Assembly (NCBI RefSeq): GCF_030362935.1
Contig: NZ_JAUCDY010000001.1
Location: forward strand, 248,001-312,000
Origin: Thiopseudomonas acetoxidans
GTDB lineage: Bacteria; Pseudomonadota; Gammaproteobacteria; Pseudomonadales; Pseudomonadaceae
Length of the DNA: 64,000 nt
Direction: 5' to 3'
Under the pieces are notes generated by a model. It was not told where the DNA came from, did no database searches, and was given only the letters and a program-made list of their open reading frames with translations. Of the stretch, positions 1 through 8,289 are shown in pieces. The position numbers and the translations under genes were made by a program. Within the stretch, counting starts at the first letter, position 1, and every line of letters starts with the position of its first letter.

Positions 1-708
1 GCGGTCAGCAAGCAGCATAAAGCGTCAGACGGCTTTTACCATGTAATTGCTCACATCGGCATTTCTGAGTCCAGTCTCACCTCAAACAAAACAGCTGAAA
101 TCGGTTACTCATTGCCGCTTTATACCTACGCCATGGATGCCGAGACGCAGCAGCTAGAACGTCAGGCTAACTTCAATTCCAAGCTGCACCGCAAGCTGTT
201 GCGGCTAGCCAAGCACCCAGAGTTCGGCGAACCCGACGAGCTGGCGATATTCGATTACATTTACGCCGTGTTGCATTGTCCCGCTTATCGTCAGACCTAT
301 GCCGAGTTTCTGAAATATGACTTCCCGCGTATACCCTGGCCAGCCAGTCCTGACGAGTTTTGGCGTTTGCGTGAACAGGGCAGCCAGCTGCGCCAGCTTC
401 ATCTGATGCAACCTACAGCCATAGGCGACACCCCATACCCGCTACTGGGTGACGGTGACAACTGCATCGACAAACCCAGATTGCAAAATAGCCAGATATG
501 GATCAACAAAACCCAGTACTTCGACCAGGTGCCTGATGGCGTCTGGGAGTTTTACATTGGCGGCTATCAGCCCGCGCAGAAGTGGCTGAAAGACCGCAAG
601 GATCTCCCGCTCAGTTTCAGTGAATTGAAACATTACCAAAGCATCCTGAAAATTCTCGCCCGCACGGCAGAGATCATGCAGGGTATTGAGCTATCAGGGC
701 TGGAATAA
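1..708 (+). CDS. Type ISP restriction-modification enzyme, C-terminal fragment (5' end outside window)
   Basis: The reading frame is open from base 1 to the stop at 706-708, so only the last 235 codons of a longer gene are seen. The motifs YIYAVLHCPAYRQTYAEFL, FPRIPWP, INKTQYFDQVP and WEFYIGGYQPAQKWLKDRK are those I know from the C-terminal specificity (target recognition) domain of type ISP single-polypeptide restriction-modification proteins such as LlaGI. In that family nuclease, helicase and N6-adenine methylase domains lie upstream. The fragment ends as the family normally does, so there is no sign of truncation at the 3' side. It lies at the tip of a probable tRNA-Leu island. Function beyond the fragment is inferred, and a related type IIG or BREX-like methylase is a less likely alternative. 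Confidence 0.8.
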   Translation, partial: AVSKQHKASDGFYHVIAHIGISESSLTSNKTAEIGYSLPLYTYAMDAETQQLERQANFNSKLHRKLLRLAKHPEFGEPDELAIFDYIYAVLHCPAYRQTYAEFLKYDFPRIPWPASPDEFWRLREQGSQLRQLHLMQPTAIGDTPYPLLGDGDNCIDKPRLQNSQIWINKTQYFDQVPDGVWEFYIGGYQPAQKWLKDRKDLPLSFSELKHYQSILKILARTAEIMQGIELSGLE

Positions 709-740
709 CCCGTCAGCCAAAGCTGACAAGGATTTGAACA

Positions 741-1228
741 ATGATTAGAAAATGCCTGGCCGCAGCGATATTTGTGCTAGCTGTACTTCCTGGCACCAGC
801 TTGGCACAGATGTATAAGTGCACTGGCCCCAACGGTGAAATCACCTTTACCAAGCACGGCTGCGCCACGGATAACGACACTGCAAAAATTGAAGTGGGCC
901 GCGTCAAGCCAAGGCGCGTAGTGTTCTGTGCCGTGAAGCCAATACAGCGTACAAAGGGGCGCAGAACCGCCAGCTTACCGCACGCCAGCGAGCCATGTCG
1001 GCAGGCTGTGCTTCGGGAGCCAGTGCACAAGAAATCGAACGCATTTCGCTGGATCACAAGCAAAAAGCTGCGGCTTCAAATCCAGCGCCCAGTGTGATTA
1101 CCAATTGCGATCAGACCGGCTGTTGGGACAACCAAGGCGGGCGGTATAACCAGGGTGCAGGGTCGACCTATATCCGCAACGATGGCAGGGCATGCCAAAG
1201 TGTGGGTGGGCAGATGATCTGTAACTGA
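741..1228 (+). pseudogene. Secreted DUF4124-type protein, split by a frameshift
   Basis: The ATG at 741 follows an AAGG ribosome site and begins a clear signal peptide (AAAIFVLAVLPGTSLAQ). A DUF4124-like start follows, with the motif MYKCTGPNGEITFTKHGC. After about codon 58 the frame becomes unlike protein, while the frame one base back gives a sensible continuation: VLCREANTAYKGAQNRQL, then a Cys-rich tail ending at 1228. The join needs a one-base loss (or two-base gain) around 905-925. Members of this family are small periplasmic proteins of unknown function in which the motif precedes a coiled or Cys-containing tail. It is either a decaying gene of the accessory region or a sequencing error. 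Confidence 0.55.
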
Positions 1229-1560
1229 GCGCTACCCGCACGCATGTTTAAAAAGGGTCTGATTCCTTCGTGTGGCAGGCCATTAACGGCTTTTTGTGCG
1301 GAACGCACGTCATGACAGTCGTAGTGCCAGCACCTTACAGTGCCTGAAGGGAATCAACGCAGCACCGTGTGAGGTGTCCGCAGTGTTCGTGAAGAATAAC
1401 GGCAGAGGTTCGCACCAGACTGACGCTGTATTTGAGTTCGCTTAATAATTCCAATTAGGCAACGGTTGGAATGCTGAGCAGGGCCGCTGGTGTGATTTGA
1501 CCGAGATCGAGAGTTTTTTAATGGCAACCATCTTTGATAGTTAAGGCTATGCTAGGTGAA
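1229..1560. other. Non-coding accessory stretch
   Basis: I see no convincing gene here. One 49-codon frame from a GTG at 1296 to a stop at 1443-1445 is open but has no ribosome site and no family I recognise. A 7-bp inverted repeat (1448-1454 with 1466-1472) follows it. The stretch is probably island debris between the DUF4124 gene and the tRNA. Confidence 0.5.
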
Positions 1561-1561
1561 A

Positions 1562-1584
1562 TCGGTACACGATTCGGTACACGA
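1562..1584. repeat. Tandem direct repeat, 11 bp at 12-bp spacing
   Basis: TCGGTACACGA occurs at 1562-1572 and again, without mismatch, at 1574-1584. Short tandem repeats a little over one helical turn apart, about 55 bp from a tRNA 3' end, resemble arm-type binding sites of tyrosine integrases. No integrase gene lies in the window, so this role is inference. Confidence 0.6.
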
Positions 1585-1595
1585 AGTTTTTATGG

Positions 1596-1632
1596 AATAA
1601 AAAAACCCCTAACTATCAACTAGTTAGGGGTT
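1596..1632 (-). terminator. Rho-independent terminator of tRNA-Leu
   Basis: A perfect 12-bp stem (1604-1615 with 1621-1632) and 5-base loop lie six bases beyond the tRNA 3' end. On the minus strand the stem runs into a T tract (1596-1605). Because it is downstream of the tRNA it may belong to the incoming island rather than to the original locus. Confidence 0.85.
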
Positions 1633-1637
1633 ATATT

Positions 1638-1724
1638 TGGTGCCTCGGGGGAGAATCGAACTCCCACGTTGTTACCAACGGCGGATTTTGAATCCGCTGC
1701 GTCTACCAATTCCGCCACCGAGGC
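1638..1724 (-). tRNA. tRNA-Leu, anticodon CAA
   Basis: The reverse strand folds as an 87-base type II tRNA with encoded CCA. The acceptor GCCTCGG pairs with CCGAGGC, the anticodon stem is GCGGA/TCCGC with loop TTCAAAA, giving anticodon CAA, and there is a long variable arm and a GTTCGATTC T-loop. It decodes UUG. The 3' end faces the accessory DNA at 1-1637, as expected when an island has integrated into the tRNA. Confidence 0.97.
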
Positions 1725-1830
1725 ATGGCGCAAGATTATAGGGACGAGTTTGGTCTTGGTCAAATGCTTTTGCATGGTCAGCTACAAACTTTTCCGTTAA
1801 GCTTTGCCTCCCTGATTTGTGATGATGACT

Positions 1831-2874
1831 ATGCGTGTAGCTGATTTTCAATTTGAACTGCCGGATGAGCTGATAGCCCGTTACCCCTTGGCGCAGCGAA
1901 ATGCGAGCCGTTTGCTGGTGTTGGAGGGCGACAGCGGTGCATTAGCGCACCGTCAATTCATTGATTTGCTGGACTATGTTACGGCCAATGATTTGCTGGT
2001 GTTTAACAATACCAAGGTGATCCCAGCGCGTTTGTTTGCTCACAAAGACACAGGCGGTAAGGTCGAAATCCTCGTTGAGCGTGTGCTAGATGAGCATCGT
2101 GTGCTGGCGCATGTACGGGCCAGTAAAGCGCCTAAGCCCGGTACGCGACTGCTGTTAGACGAGGATACGGCGGTTGTGATGCTGGGTCGGCAAGACAGCC
2201 TGTTTGAGCTTGAATTTGAGCAGCCGGTGTTGCCCGTGTTAGACCGTTTAGGCCATATGCCCTTGCCGCCTTATATTGACCGGGCGGATGAGTTGGCGGA
2301 TCGTGAGCGTTATCAAACGGTGTACGGCGAGCACTTAGGTGCAGTGGCGGCGCCAACCGCGGGTTTGCATTTTGATGAGCCTATGTTGCAGCAGTTAAAA
2401 GACAAGGGCGCGCAAACCGCCTTTGTGACCCTGCATGTGGGCGCTGGAACCTTTCAACCCGTGCGCGTTGAGCATATTGAAGATCATCATATGCACTATG
2501 AATGGCTTAGTGTCGGCCAGGATGTAGTGGATGCAGTCGCTGCTTGTAAAGCGAGCGGTGGACGGGTTATTGCCGTAGGAACCACTAGTGTGCGTGCGTT
2601 AGAAACCGCCGCGCAAGCAGGCCAGTTGCAGCCTTTTTGCGGCGATACCAATATTTTTATTTACCCAGGTCGACCTTTTCATGTGGTAGATGCTTTGGTG
2701 ACTAACTTCCACCTGCCGGAATCAACTCTATTGATGCTGGTATCTGCTTTTGCTGGTTATGGTGCGACTATGGCGGCTTATCGTGCTGCAGTGGCCGAGC
2801 GGTATCGTTTTTTTAGCTATGGTGATGCGATGCTGATTACACGCAATCCTCAGCCTGATGCACCTAAGGAATAA
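1831..2874 (+). CDS. queA: S-adenosylmethionine:tRNA ribosyltransferase-isomerase
   Basis: QueA transfers and isomerises the ribosyl group of SAM onto 7-aminomethyl-7-deazaguanine in tRNA, making epoxyqueuosine. The 347-residue protein has the family start MRVADFQFELPDELIARYPL, the conserved VFNNTKVIPARL, and the C-terminal TNFHLPESTLLMLVSAFAG. In-frame GTG and ATG codons at 1819-1827 would add four residues, but alignment to the family places the start at 1831. The next gene, tgt, begins three bases after the stop and acts one step earlier in the same pathway, so the two are cotranscribed. Cytoplasmic. Confidence 0.96.
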   Translation: MRVADFQFELPDELIARYPLAQRNASRLLVLEGDSGALAHRQFIDLLDYVTANDLLVFNNTKVIPARLFAHKDTGGKVEILVERVLDEHRVLAHVRASKAPKPGTRLLLDEDTAVVMLGRQDSLFELEFEQPVLPVLDRLGHMPLPPYIDRADELADRERYQTVYGEHLGAVAAPTAGLHFDEPMLQQLKDKGAQTAFVTLHVGAGTFQPVRVEHIEDHHMHYEWLSVGQDVVDAVAACKASGGRVIAVGTTSVRALETAAQAGQLQPFCGDTNIFIYPGRPFHVVDALVTNFHLPESTLLMLVSAFAGYGATMAAYRAAVAERYRFFSYGDAMLITRNPQPDAPKE

Positions 2875-2877
2875 TTC

Positions 2878-4005
2878 ATGTCTTTTATGCAGTTTGATCT
2901 GTTAGCCACTGACGGCCGTGCGCGCCGTGGCCGTTTAACCTTTCCACGCGGCGTAGTTGAAACACCCGTGTTTATGCCGGTGGGCACTTATGGCACGGTT
3001 AAAGCCATGTTGCCGCGCGATATTAAAGAAATTGGCGCGCAGATTATTTTGGGTAATACCTTTCATTTATGGCTGCGCCCCGGTACTGAAGTAATCCGGC
3101 AGCTGGGTGATCTGCATAATTTTATGCAGTGGGATGGCCCTATTTTGACGGATTCTGGCGGCTTTCAGGTGTTTAGCCTAGGCAAGATGCGCAAGATTAA
3201 AGAAGAAGGGGTGTATTTTTCTTCGCCGGTGGATGGCCGCAAAGTGTTTATGGGTCCAGAAGAGTCCATGCAGGTGCAGCGCGAGCTGGGCTCGGATGTG
3301 GTGATGATTTTTGATGAGTGCACGCCTTATCCAGCTGATTTTGCTACTGCAGAGCGCTCGATGGAACTGTCGTTACGCTGGGCTAAGCGTTCCAAGGTTG
3401 CTCATGGTGATAACCCTTCGGCGTTGTTTGGTATTGTGCAGGGTGGAATGCATGAGGCTTTGCGTCAGCGCTCGCTAGAAGGTCTGTGTGAGATTGGTTT
3501 TGATGGTTTGGCTGTCGGCGGCTTGTCGGTGGGCGAGCCTAAAGAAGACATGATGCGTGTGTTGGATTTTTTAACACCCTTAATGCCGCCTGAAAAGCCC
3601 CGATATTTGATGGGGGTAGGCACGCCAGCGGATTTGGTGGAAGGTGTGCGCCGCGGTATTGATATGTTTGATTGTGTGATGCCGACGCGTAATGCACGCA
3701 ACGGACATTTGTTTGTTGATAGCGGCACAATTAGAATTCGTAATGCGGTGCACAGACATGACGATTCACCTGTAGATTCAAGTTGTGACTGCTATACTTG
3801 CCAAAATTTTAGTCGCGCTTATCTGCATCATTTAGATAAATGTGGCGAGATGCTAGGCAGTATGCTGAATACCATTCATAATTTGCGGCATTATCAGAGT
3901 TTAATGGCGGGTTTACGAGAGGCTATTGAACAGGGTAGATTAGCGCAGTTTGTGGACCACTTTTATGCGCGACGTGGGTTGCCAACCCCTGCGCTACATG
4001 ATTGA
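2878..4005 (+). CDS. tgt: tRNA-guanine transglycosylase
   Basis: Tgt exchanges guanine-34 of Asp, Asn, His and Tyr tRNAs for the queuine precursor preQ1. The 375-residue length is standard. Visible family signatures are DSGGFQVFSL (catalytic Asp region, about residue 90), MFDCVMPTRNARNG (nucleophile Asp and base-binding region, about residue 265) and the zinc site CDCYTCQNFSRAYLHHL near residue 305. The gene follows queA by three bases and precedes yajC by 22, so it joins the queA-tgt-yajC-sec run seen in pseudomonads. Confidence 0.97.
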   Translation: MSFMQFDLLATDGRARRGRLTFPRGVVETPVFMPVGTYGTVKAMLPRDIKEIGAQIILGNTFHLWLRPGTEVIRQLGDLHNFMQWDGPILTDSGGFQVFSLGKMRKIKEEGVYFSSPVDGRKVFMGPEESMQVQRELGSDVVMIFDECTPYPADFATAERSMELSLRWAKRSKVAHGDNPSALFGIVQGGMHEALRQRSLEGLCEIGFDGLAVGGLSVGEPKEDMMRVLDFLTPLMPPEKPRYLMGVGTPADLVEGVRRGIDMFDCVMPTRNARNGHLFVDSGTIRIRNAVHRHDDSPVDSSCDCYTCQNFSRAYLHHLDKCGEMLGSMLNTIHNLRHYQSLMAGLREAIEQGRLAQFVDHFYARRGLPTPALHD

Positions 4006-4027
4006 TTAATAAAAATTAGGAGTAAAT

Positions 4028-4360
4028 ATGAGTTTTCTGATCCCTATGGCATATGCCGATACCGCAGCAGCAGCGCCTCCTGGCAACGAATTTATGCAGT
4101 TTGCCCTTTTGGGTGGTTTCTTGGTGGTGTTCTATTTCATGATTTGGCGCCCGCAAGCCAAGCGTGCCAAAGAGCATAAAAGTTTGGTTAGCAGTTTGCA
4201 GAAGGGTGATGAGGTGGTAACCACCGGTGGTGTTGTTGGTCGTATTACCAAGGTAACCGATGAGTTTATTGTTATGGAAGTATCGGACACAGTTTCGCTG
4301 AATATACAAAGGCAAGCTGTTGTGGCCGCCCTGCCCAAGGGCACGTTGAAAGCCATTTAA
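4028..4360 (+). CDS. yajC: Sec translocon accessory protein YajC
   Basis: A small inner-membrane subunit (110 residues) that binds the SecDF complex and helps the Sec translocon. One transmembrane segment is visible (FALLGGFLVVFYFMIW, about residues 26-42), followed by the family motif RPQAKRAKEHKSLVSSLQKGDEVVTTGG and a small beta domain. The ATG is preceded by AGGAG with good spacing. It lies between tgt and secD as in most proteobacteria, separated from secD by a strong stem-loop. Confidence 0.95.
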   Translation: MSFLIPMAYADTAAAAPPGNEFMQFALLGGFLVVFYFMIWRPQAKRAKEHKSLVSSLQKGDEVVTTGGVVGRITKVTDEFIVMEVSDTVSLNIQRQAVVAALPKGTLKAI

Positions 4361-4368
4361 AGAAGTTG

Positions 4369-4396
4369 GCCTGCAACCTAATGATAGGTTGCAGGC
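4369..4396 (+). other. Intercistronic stem-loop yajC-secD
   Basis: A perfect 12-bp stem (4369-4380 with 4385-4396) and 4-base loop, followed by no T tract. It therefore looks like an mRNA processing or stability element, or a partial attenuator, rather than a terminator. Confidence 0.7.
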
Positions 4397-4459
4397 TGCT
4401 TGTCAGAAACATTGAAGTAACTCTTGAGCAAAAGAGTTGCTGCAAACACGGGCGGTATC

Positions 4460-6322
4460 ATGCTCAATAAATATCCTCTATGGAAGTATGCGCTGATTGC
4501 ACTGATTTTGTGCGTCAGCTTTATCTATGCTGCACCCAATTTATATCCTGATGACCCAGCTATTCAAATTAGTGGAAATAGCACTGCGTTAGAGGTTAGC
4601 GAAGCTGACTTGCAGCGTGCAGCCAGTGCGTTAGAGCAAGCGGGTATCCAGGTTAAATTAACCGAATTATCACAGCGTTCCGGCTTGATTCGCTTGCATA
4701 AGCAAGACGACCAATTGCCGGCAAAAGAAGTAGTGCGCAAGAGCCTAGGTGATAACTATGTAGTGGCATTGAACCTAGCACAAAATACACCTCAATGGCT
4801 ACGCAGCTTGGGCGCGAGTCCCATGAAGCTAGGCTTGGATTTGTCTGGTGGTGTGCACTTCTTATTAGAAGTGGATATGGAAAAGGCGATCGAAGCACGC
4901 TTGAAAGTATTAGACAGCGAAGTGAAAAGCGTGCTGCGTAAAGAGCGCGTGCGTTACCGTACACTGCCAGCGATAGAGAATGGCATTCAGCTAGGTTTTG
5001 ATGATAACGATTCGGCCAATAAGGCTCGCTCTTTATTGCGTAAAGAATTTAGTGATTTTGAACAGCAACTGATTGAGCGTAACGATAAGCCAATACTGCA
5101 GCTGAGCATGACGCAGGCTAAGCTGGTTGAAATTCGTGAATATTCTATCAAGCAAAACTTAACCACTGTACGCAACCGAGTCAATGAGCTTGGCGTGGCG
5201 GAGCCGTTGGTGCAGCGTCAAGGTGCTAACCGTATTGTGGTTGAACTGCCAGGTGTGCAGGATACCGCTGAAGCCAAACGTATTTTGGGTAAAACAGCTA
5301 ACCTAGAGTTCCGTCTAGCCGCTATGCATGATGCGCCGCGAGCAACGACCGAGATGTTTGCGTTTCGTGAAGAAGGTCGCCCGCCGGTGGCTTTGGAGCG
5401 TAGCTTAATTATTACTGGGGATCAGGTAACTGATGCGCAGGCGAGCTTTGATGAGAAAGGTACACCACAGGTCAACATTAAGTTAGACAGTCGTGGGGGC
5501 GACTTAATGAATCGGGCTACGCGCAATAATATCGATCGCAGTATGGCGGTGATTTTTATTGAGCAACGTCCTGTTACGCGCTATGTGCGTCAGCTGGTTG
5601 ATGGCGTTGAACAAGAGGTAGCCATTCAAAGCTTTAAAGAAGAAAAAAGAATTATTAGTCTGGCAACCATTCAGTCCGCGTTAGGCAGTCAGTTCCGTAT
5701 CACGGGGTTAAGAGGTCCGGGCGAATCTTCTGAGTTGGCGTTGCTGTTGCGCGCTGGTGGCTTAGCAGCGCCCATGTACTTTGCTGAAGAACGTACGATT
5801 GGCCCAAGCTTGGGTGCGGAAAATATCCAGCTTGGTGTGACGGCAGCGCTATATGGTTTTATCTTTGTCGCTGCTTTCATGCTGTTGGTTTACAAGCTGT
5901 TCGGTGTTTTTGCCACAGTGGCACTAGGTTTGAACATGGTTAATCTGGTGGCGATGATGTCTATACTCGGCGCTACGTTAACTCTGCCGGGTATTGCCGG
6001 TGTGGTGCTTACCATGGGCATGGCGGTGGATGCCAACGTGCTGATTTTTTCGCGTATTCGTGAGGAGATTGCGAATGGCGCCAGTGTACAGCGGGCGATT
6101 AGTGAGGGTTTTGATAAGGCCTTCTCAGCGATTATTGACGGTAACCTGACTACTTTGTTAGTGGGACTGATTCTCTTTGCGATAGGTACGGGGCCAATTA
6201 AAGGCTTTGCTGTGACCTTGTCGCTAGGGATTATCACCTCAATGTTTACCGCTGTTTTTGTTACGCGTGCCATGGTGAATCTGGTCTACGGCGCACGTGA
6301 CGTTAAGAAATTGTGGATTTAG
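4460..6322 (+). CDS. secD: Protein translocase subunit SecD
   Basis: SecD with SecF uses the proton motive force to pull exported proteins from the Sec channel into the periplasm. The 620-residue product begins MLNKYPLWKY with one transmembrane segment, then has a large periplasmic domain including LGLDLSGGVHFLLEVD (about residues 122-140), and ends with five further transmembrane segments carrying VDANVLIFSRIREE. A TTG at 4424 would add 12 residues, but the family begins at the ATG at 4460. secF starts 10 bases after the stop, so the pair is cotranscribed. Confidence 0.96.
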   Translation: MLNKYPLWKYALIALILCVSFIYAAPNLYPDDPAIQISGNSTALEVSEADLQRAASALEQAGIQVKLTELSQRSGLIRLHKQDDQLPAKEVVRKSLGDNYVVALNLAQNTPQWLRSLGASPMKLGLDLSGGVHFLLEVDMEKAIEARLKVLDSEVKSVLRKERVRYRTLPAIENGIQLGFDDNDSANKARSLLRKEFSDFEQQLIERNDKPILQLSMTQAKLVEIREYSIKQNLTTVRNRVNELGVAEPLVQRQGANRIVVELPGVQDTAEAKRILGKTANLEFRLAAMHDAPRATTEMFAFREEGRPPVALERSLIITGDQVTDAQASFDEKGTPQVNIKLDSRGGDLMNRATRNNIDRSMAVIFIEQRPVTRYVRQLVDGVEQEVAIQSFKEEKRIISLATIQSALGSQFRITGLRGPGESSELALLLRAGGLAAPMYFAEERTIGPSLGAENIQLGVTAALYGFIFVAAFMLLVYKLFGVFATVALGLNMVNLVAMMSILGATLTLPGIAGVVLTMGMAVDANVLIFSRIREEIANGASVQRAISEGFDKAFSAIIDGNLTTLLVGLILFAIGTGPIKGFAVTLSLGIITSMFTAVFVTRAMVNLVYGARDVKKLWI

Positions 6323-6332
6323 GGGTGCAGTG

Positions 6333-7241
6333 ATGAAACGTACTATCAATTTTATGGGCGTGCGCCATATTGCGTTCGCTATCACTCTAATCCTAACGGT
6401 TGCTTCATTAGCCAGTATTGTGGTTAAGGGTTTTAACTTTGGCTTAGATTTTACTGGTGGAACACTGATCGAGCTTAGTTATACAGAGGCCGCATCACTT
6501 AGCGAAATTCGTGACGTGTTACATGGTAATGGTTATGTGGATGCAGTGGTGCAGAGTTTTGGTTCGGTCAATGATCTGTTAATCCGTACACCCGGTGACA
6601 ATCCTAGCTTAGGAATGCAGATTGAGCAGTTACTAAGACAGTCATCACAAGCTGATTTTGTGGTTAAAAAGGTAGAGTTTGTTGGGCCGGCAGTCGGTGA
6701 AGAGCTGCGTGACCAGGGCGGTATGGGCATGCTGGTTGCTCTGGCTGGAATTATGATTTATCTGGGTTTTCGCTTCCAGTGGAAGTTTGGGGTTGGTGCT
6801 ATTACCGGCCTGTTTCACGATGTTATCGTTACCCTCGGTGTGTTTTCGTACTTTGAGCTGCAGTTTGATTTAACGGTGTTGGCGGCTATTTTGGCGATTA
6901 TTGGTTATTCACTTAACGATACCATTGTGGTGTTTGACCGTATTCGTGAAAACTTCCGTTTGTTACGTAACACTGAGCTTATTGATAATATCAATATCTC
7001 GACCACGCAAACCTTAAAGCGTACTTTGGCGACATCGATTTCAACCATGTTGGCTGTGATGGCGTTATTAGTGTTTGGTGGCGACCACTTGTGGGGCTTT
7101 GCATTGGCATTGATGATTGGCGTAGGTGTGGGTACCTATTCATCGGTTTATATTGCGAGTATCTTCCTGCTGTGGCTCAAGCTTACGGTGGAAGATCTCA
7201 TCCCACCTGTGGTTGAGCATGAAGTGGATGACTTGCCTTAA
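6333..7241 (+). CDS. secF: Protein translocase subunit SecF
   Basis: SecF is the partner of SecD in the inner membrane. The 302-residue protein has an N-terminal transmembrane segment, the FNFGLDFTGGTLIE motif (about residues 36-49), a short periplasmic domain and five more membrane segments with the conserved IVVFDRIRENFR. The ATG at 6333 matches the family start MKRTINFMG; an upstream start at 6297 would overlap secD. The gene ends the rightward run and is followed by a strong terminator. Confidence 0.96.
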   Translation: MKRTINFMGVRHIAFAITLILTVASLASIVVKGFNFGLDFTGGTLIELSYTEAASLSEIRDVLHGNGYVDAVVQSFGSVNDLLIRTPGDNPSLGMQIEQLLRQSSQADFVVKKVEFVGPAVGEELRDQGGMGMLVALAGIMIYLGFRFQWKFGVGAITGLFHDVIVTLGVFSYFELQFDLTVLAAILAIIGYSLNDTIVVFDRIRENFRLLRNTELIDNINISTTQTLKRTLATSISTMLAVMALLVFGGDHLWGFALALMIGVGVGTYSSVYIASIFLLWLKLTVEDLIPPVVEHEVDDLP

Positions 7242-7264
7242 GATTATATGCGGGCGAGACAAAT

Positions 7265-7294
7265 AAAAACGCGGGCTGATGGGCCCGCGTTTTT
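7265..7294. terminator. Bidirectional terminator between secF and suhB
   Basis: A 12-bp stem (7265-7276 with 7283-7294) with GC-rich centre and A5/T5 flanks serves both the rightward secF transcript and the converging suhB transcript. Confidence 0.85.
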
Positions 7295-7328
7295 GATCGC
7301 TACCTATAAAGATCTAGAAGTTAAGACT

Positions 7329-8144
7329 CTAGTCTTTAAAGCTGTTAGGTACGAAGGGCTGGATGGAGGTCAGTATGGCTTTAAAGCACTTTGGACCACC
7401 AGCTACGACATGACCTTTTTCGAGGAAGTGGTGGTTACCAGTAAAATCACTGATTAGACCGCCAGCCTCTTGAATCAGTAACGCACCTGCTGCCATGTCC
7501 CATTCGGATAACCCGAACTCCCAAAAACCGTCGTAACGGCCTGCAGCAACATAGGCTAAATCGAGACTAGCCGCGCCGGCGCGGCGAATGCCGGCGCTTT
7601 GTCCAGCTAAAGATTTGAACATCTCTAGGTAATTATCGATGTGAGCCATTTGCTCGTTACGGAAAGGGAATCCCGTAGCTAGAACAGCGTGATTAAGGTT
7701 TTGCTGCTTAGAAACGCGCAGACGACGACCGTTAAGCATGGCACCGCGGCCGCGACTGGCGGTAAAGTCTTCATCGCGCATAGGATCATAAACAACAGCG
7801 TGTTCAATACGACCGCGATAACGGCAAGCAATGCTCACTGCAAAGTGGGGAATACCGTGAATGTAGTTGGTTGTGCCATCCAGAGGATCGATGATCCACT
7901 GGTAATCAGCGCCTTCGCCAGTACCTGCAATAACACCGCTTTCTTCAGCGTGAAATCCGTGATTGGGGTGAGCTTTGAGAATAGAGTTGATGATAGTTTT
8001 TTCGGCGGCGCGATCGATATCAGTGACGTAGTCTTTGGCTACTTTTTCACTGATCGACAGTCTGTCGAGTCTGTCCATTGAACGCACAATGAGTTCGCCG
8101 GCGCTACGAGCTGCGCGCAGCGCAATATTCAGCATGGGCTGCAT
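7329..8144 (-). CDS. suhB: Inositol-1-monophosphatase family protein SuhB
   Basis: A magnesium-dependent sugar phosphatase that in enterobacteria also joins the Nus complex for rRNA transcription. The 271-residue protein starts MQPMLNIALRAARSAGELIV. The metal-site motifs are present: HAEESG (about residue 65), WIIDPLDGTTNYIHGIPHFA (about residues 83-102) and EWDMAAGALLIQEAGG (about residue 214). It is transcribed opposite to trmJ, which starts 145 bases away, as in pseudomonads. Whether the Nus role applies here is not shown by the sequence. Confidence 0.95.
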   Translation of the reverse strand: MQPMLNIALRAARSAGELIVRSMDRLDRLSISEKVAKDYVTDIDRAAEKTIINSILKAHPNHGFHAEESGVIAGTGEGADYQWIIDPLDGTTNYIHGIPHFAVSIACRYRGRIEHAVVYDPMRDEDFTASRGRGAMLNGRRLRVSKQQNLNHAVLATGFPFRNEQMAHIDNYLEMFKSLAGQSAGIRRAGAASLDLAYVAAGRYDGFWEFGLSEWDMAAGALLIQEAGGLISDFTGNHHFLEKGHVVAGGPKCFKAILTSIQPFVPNSFKD

Positions 8145-8289
8145 GGGTAATTACCAGGGGTTGTTAAAGAATAGCTGGGTATTCTAGCAGATACTCTTGC
8201 GTATGTGTGCGCTTGCCTGGCGGTTTTTCATGGCGGAAAAGCTCTGTTTTAGGTAAGCTTTGTGGTTTTAAATTGCAGCGGGGTTGCAG

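Noticed and set aside
1296..1445. A 49-codon open frame from GTG in the accessory gap
   Set aside because: No ribosome site, no recognisable family and no coding neighbours; it may be a remnant but cannot be supported as a gene.
5890..6273. A 127-codon leftward frame inside secD
   Set aside because: Antisense to the conserved membrane part of secD, with no start signal.
7248..7457. A 69-codon rightward frame after secF
   Set aside because: It runs through the bidirectional terminator and into the 3' end of suhB on the other strand; the composition is not protein-like.
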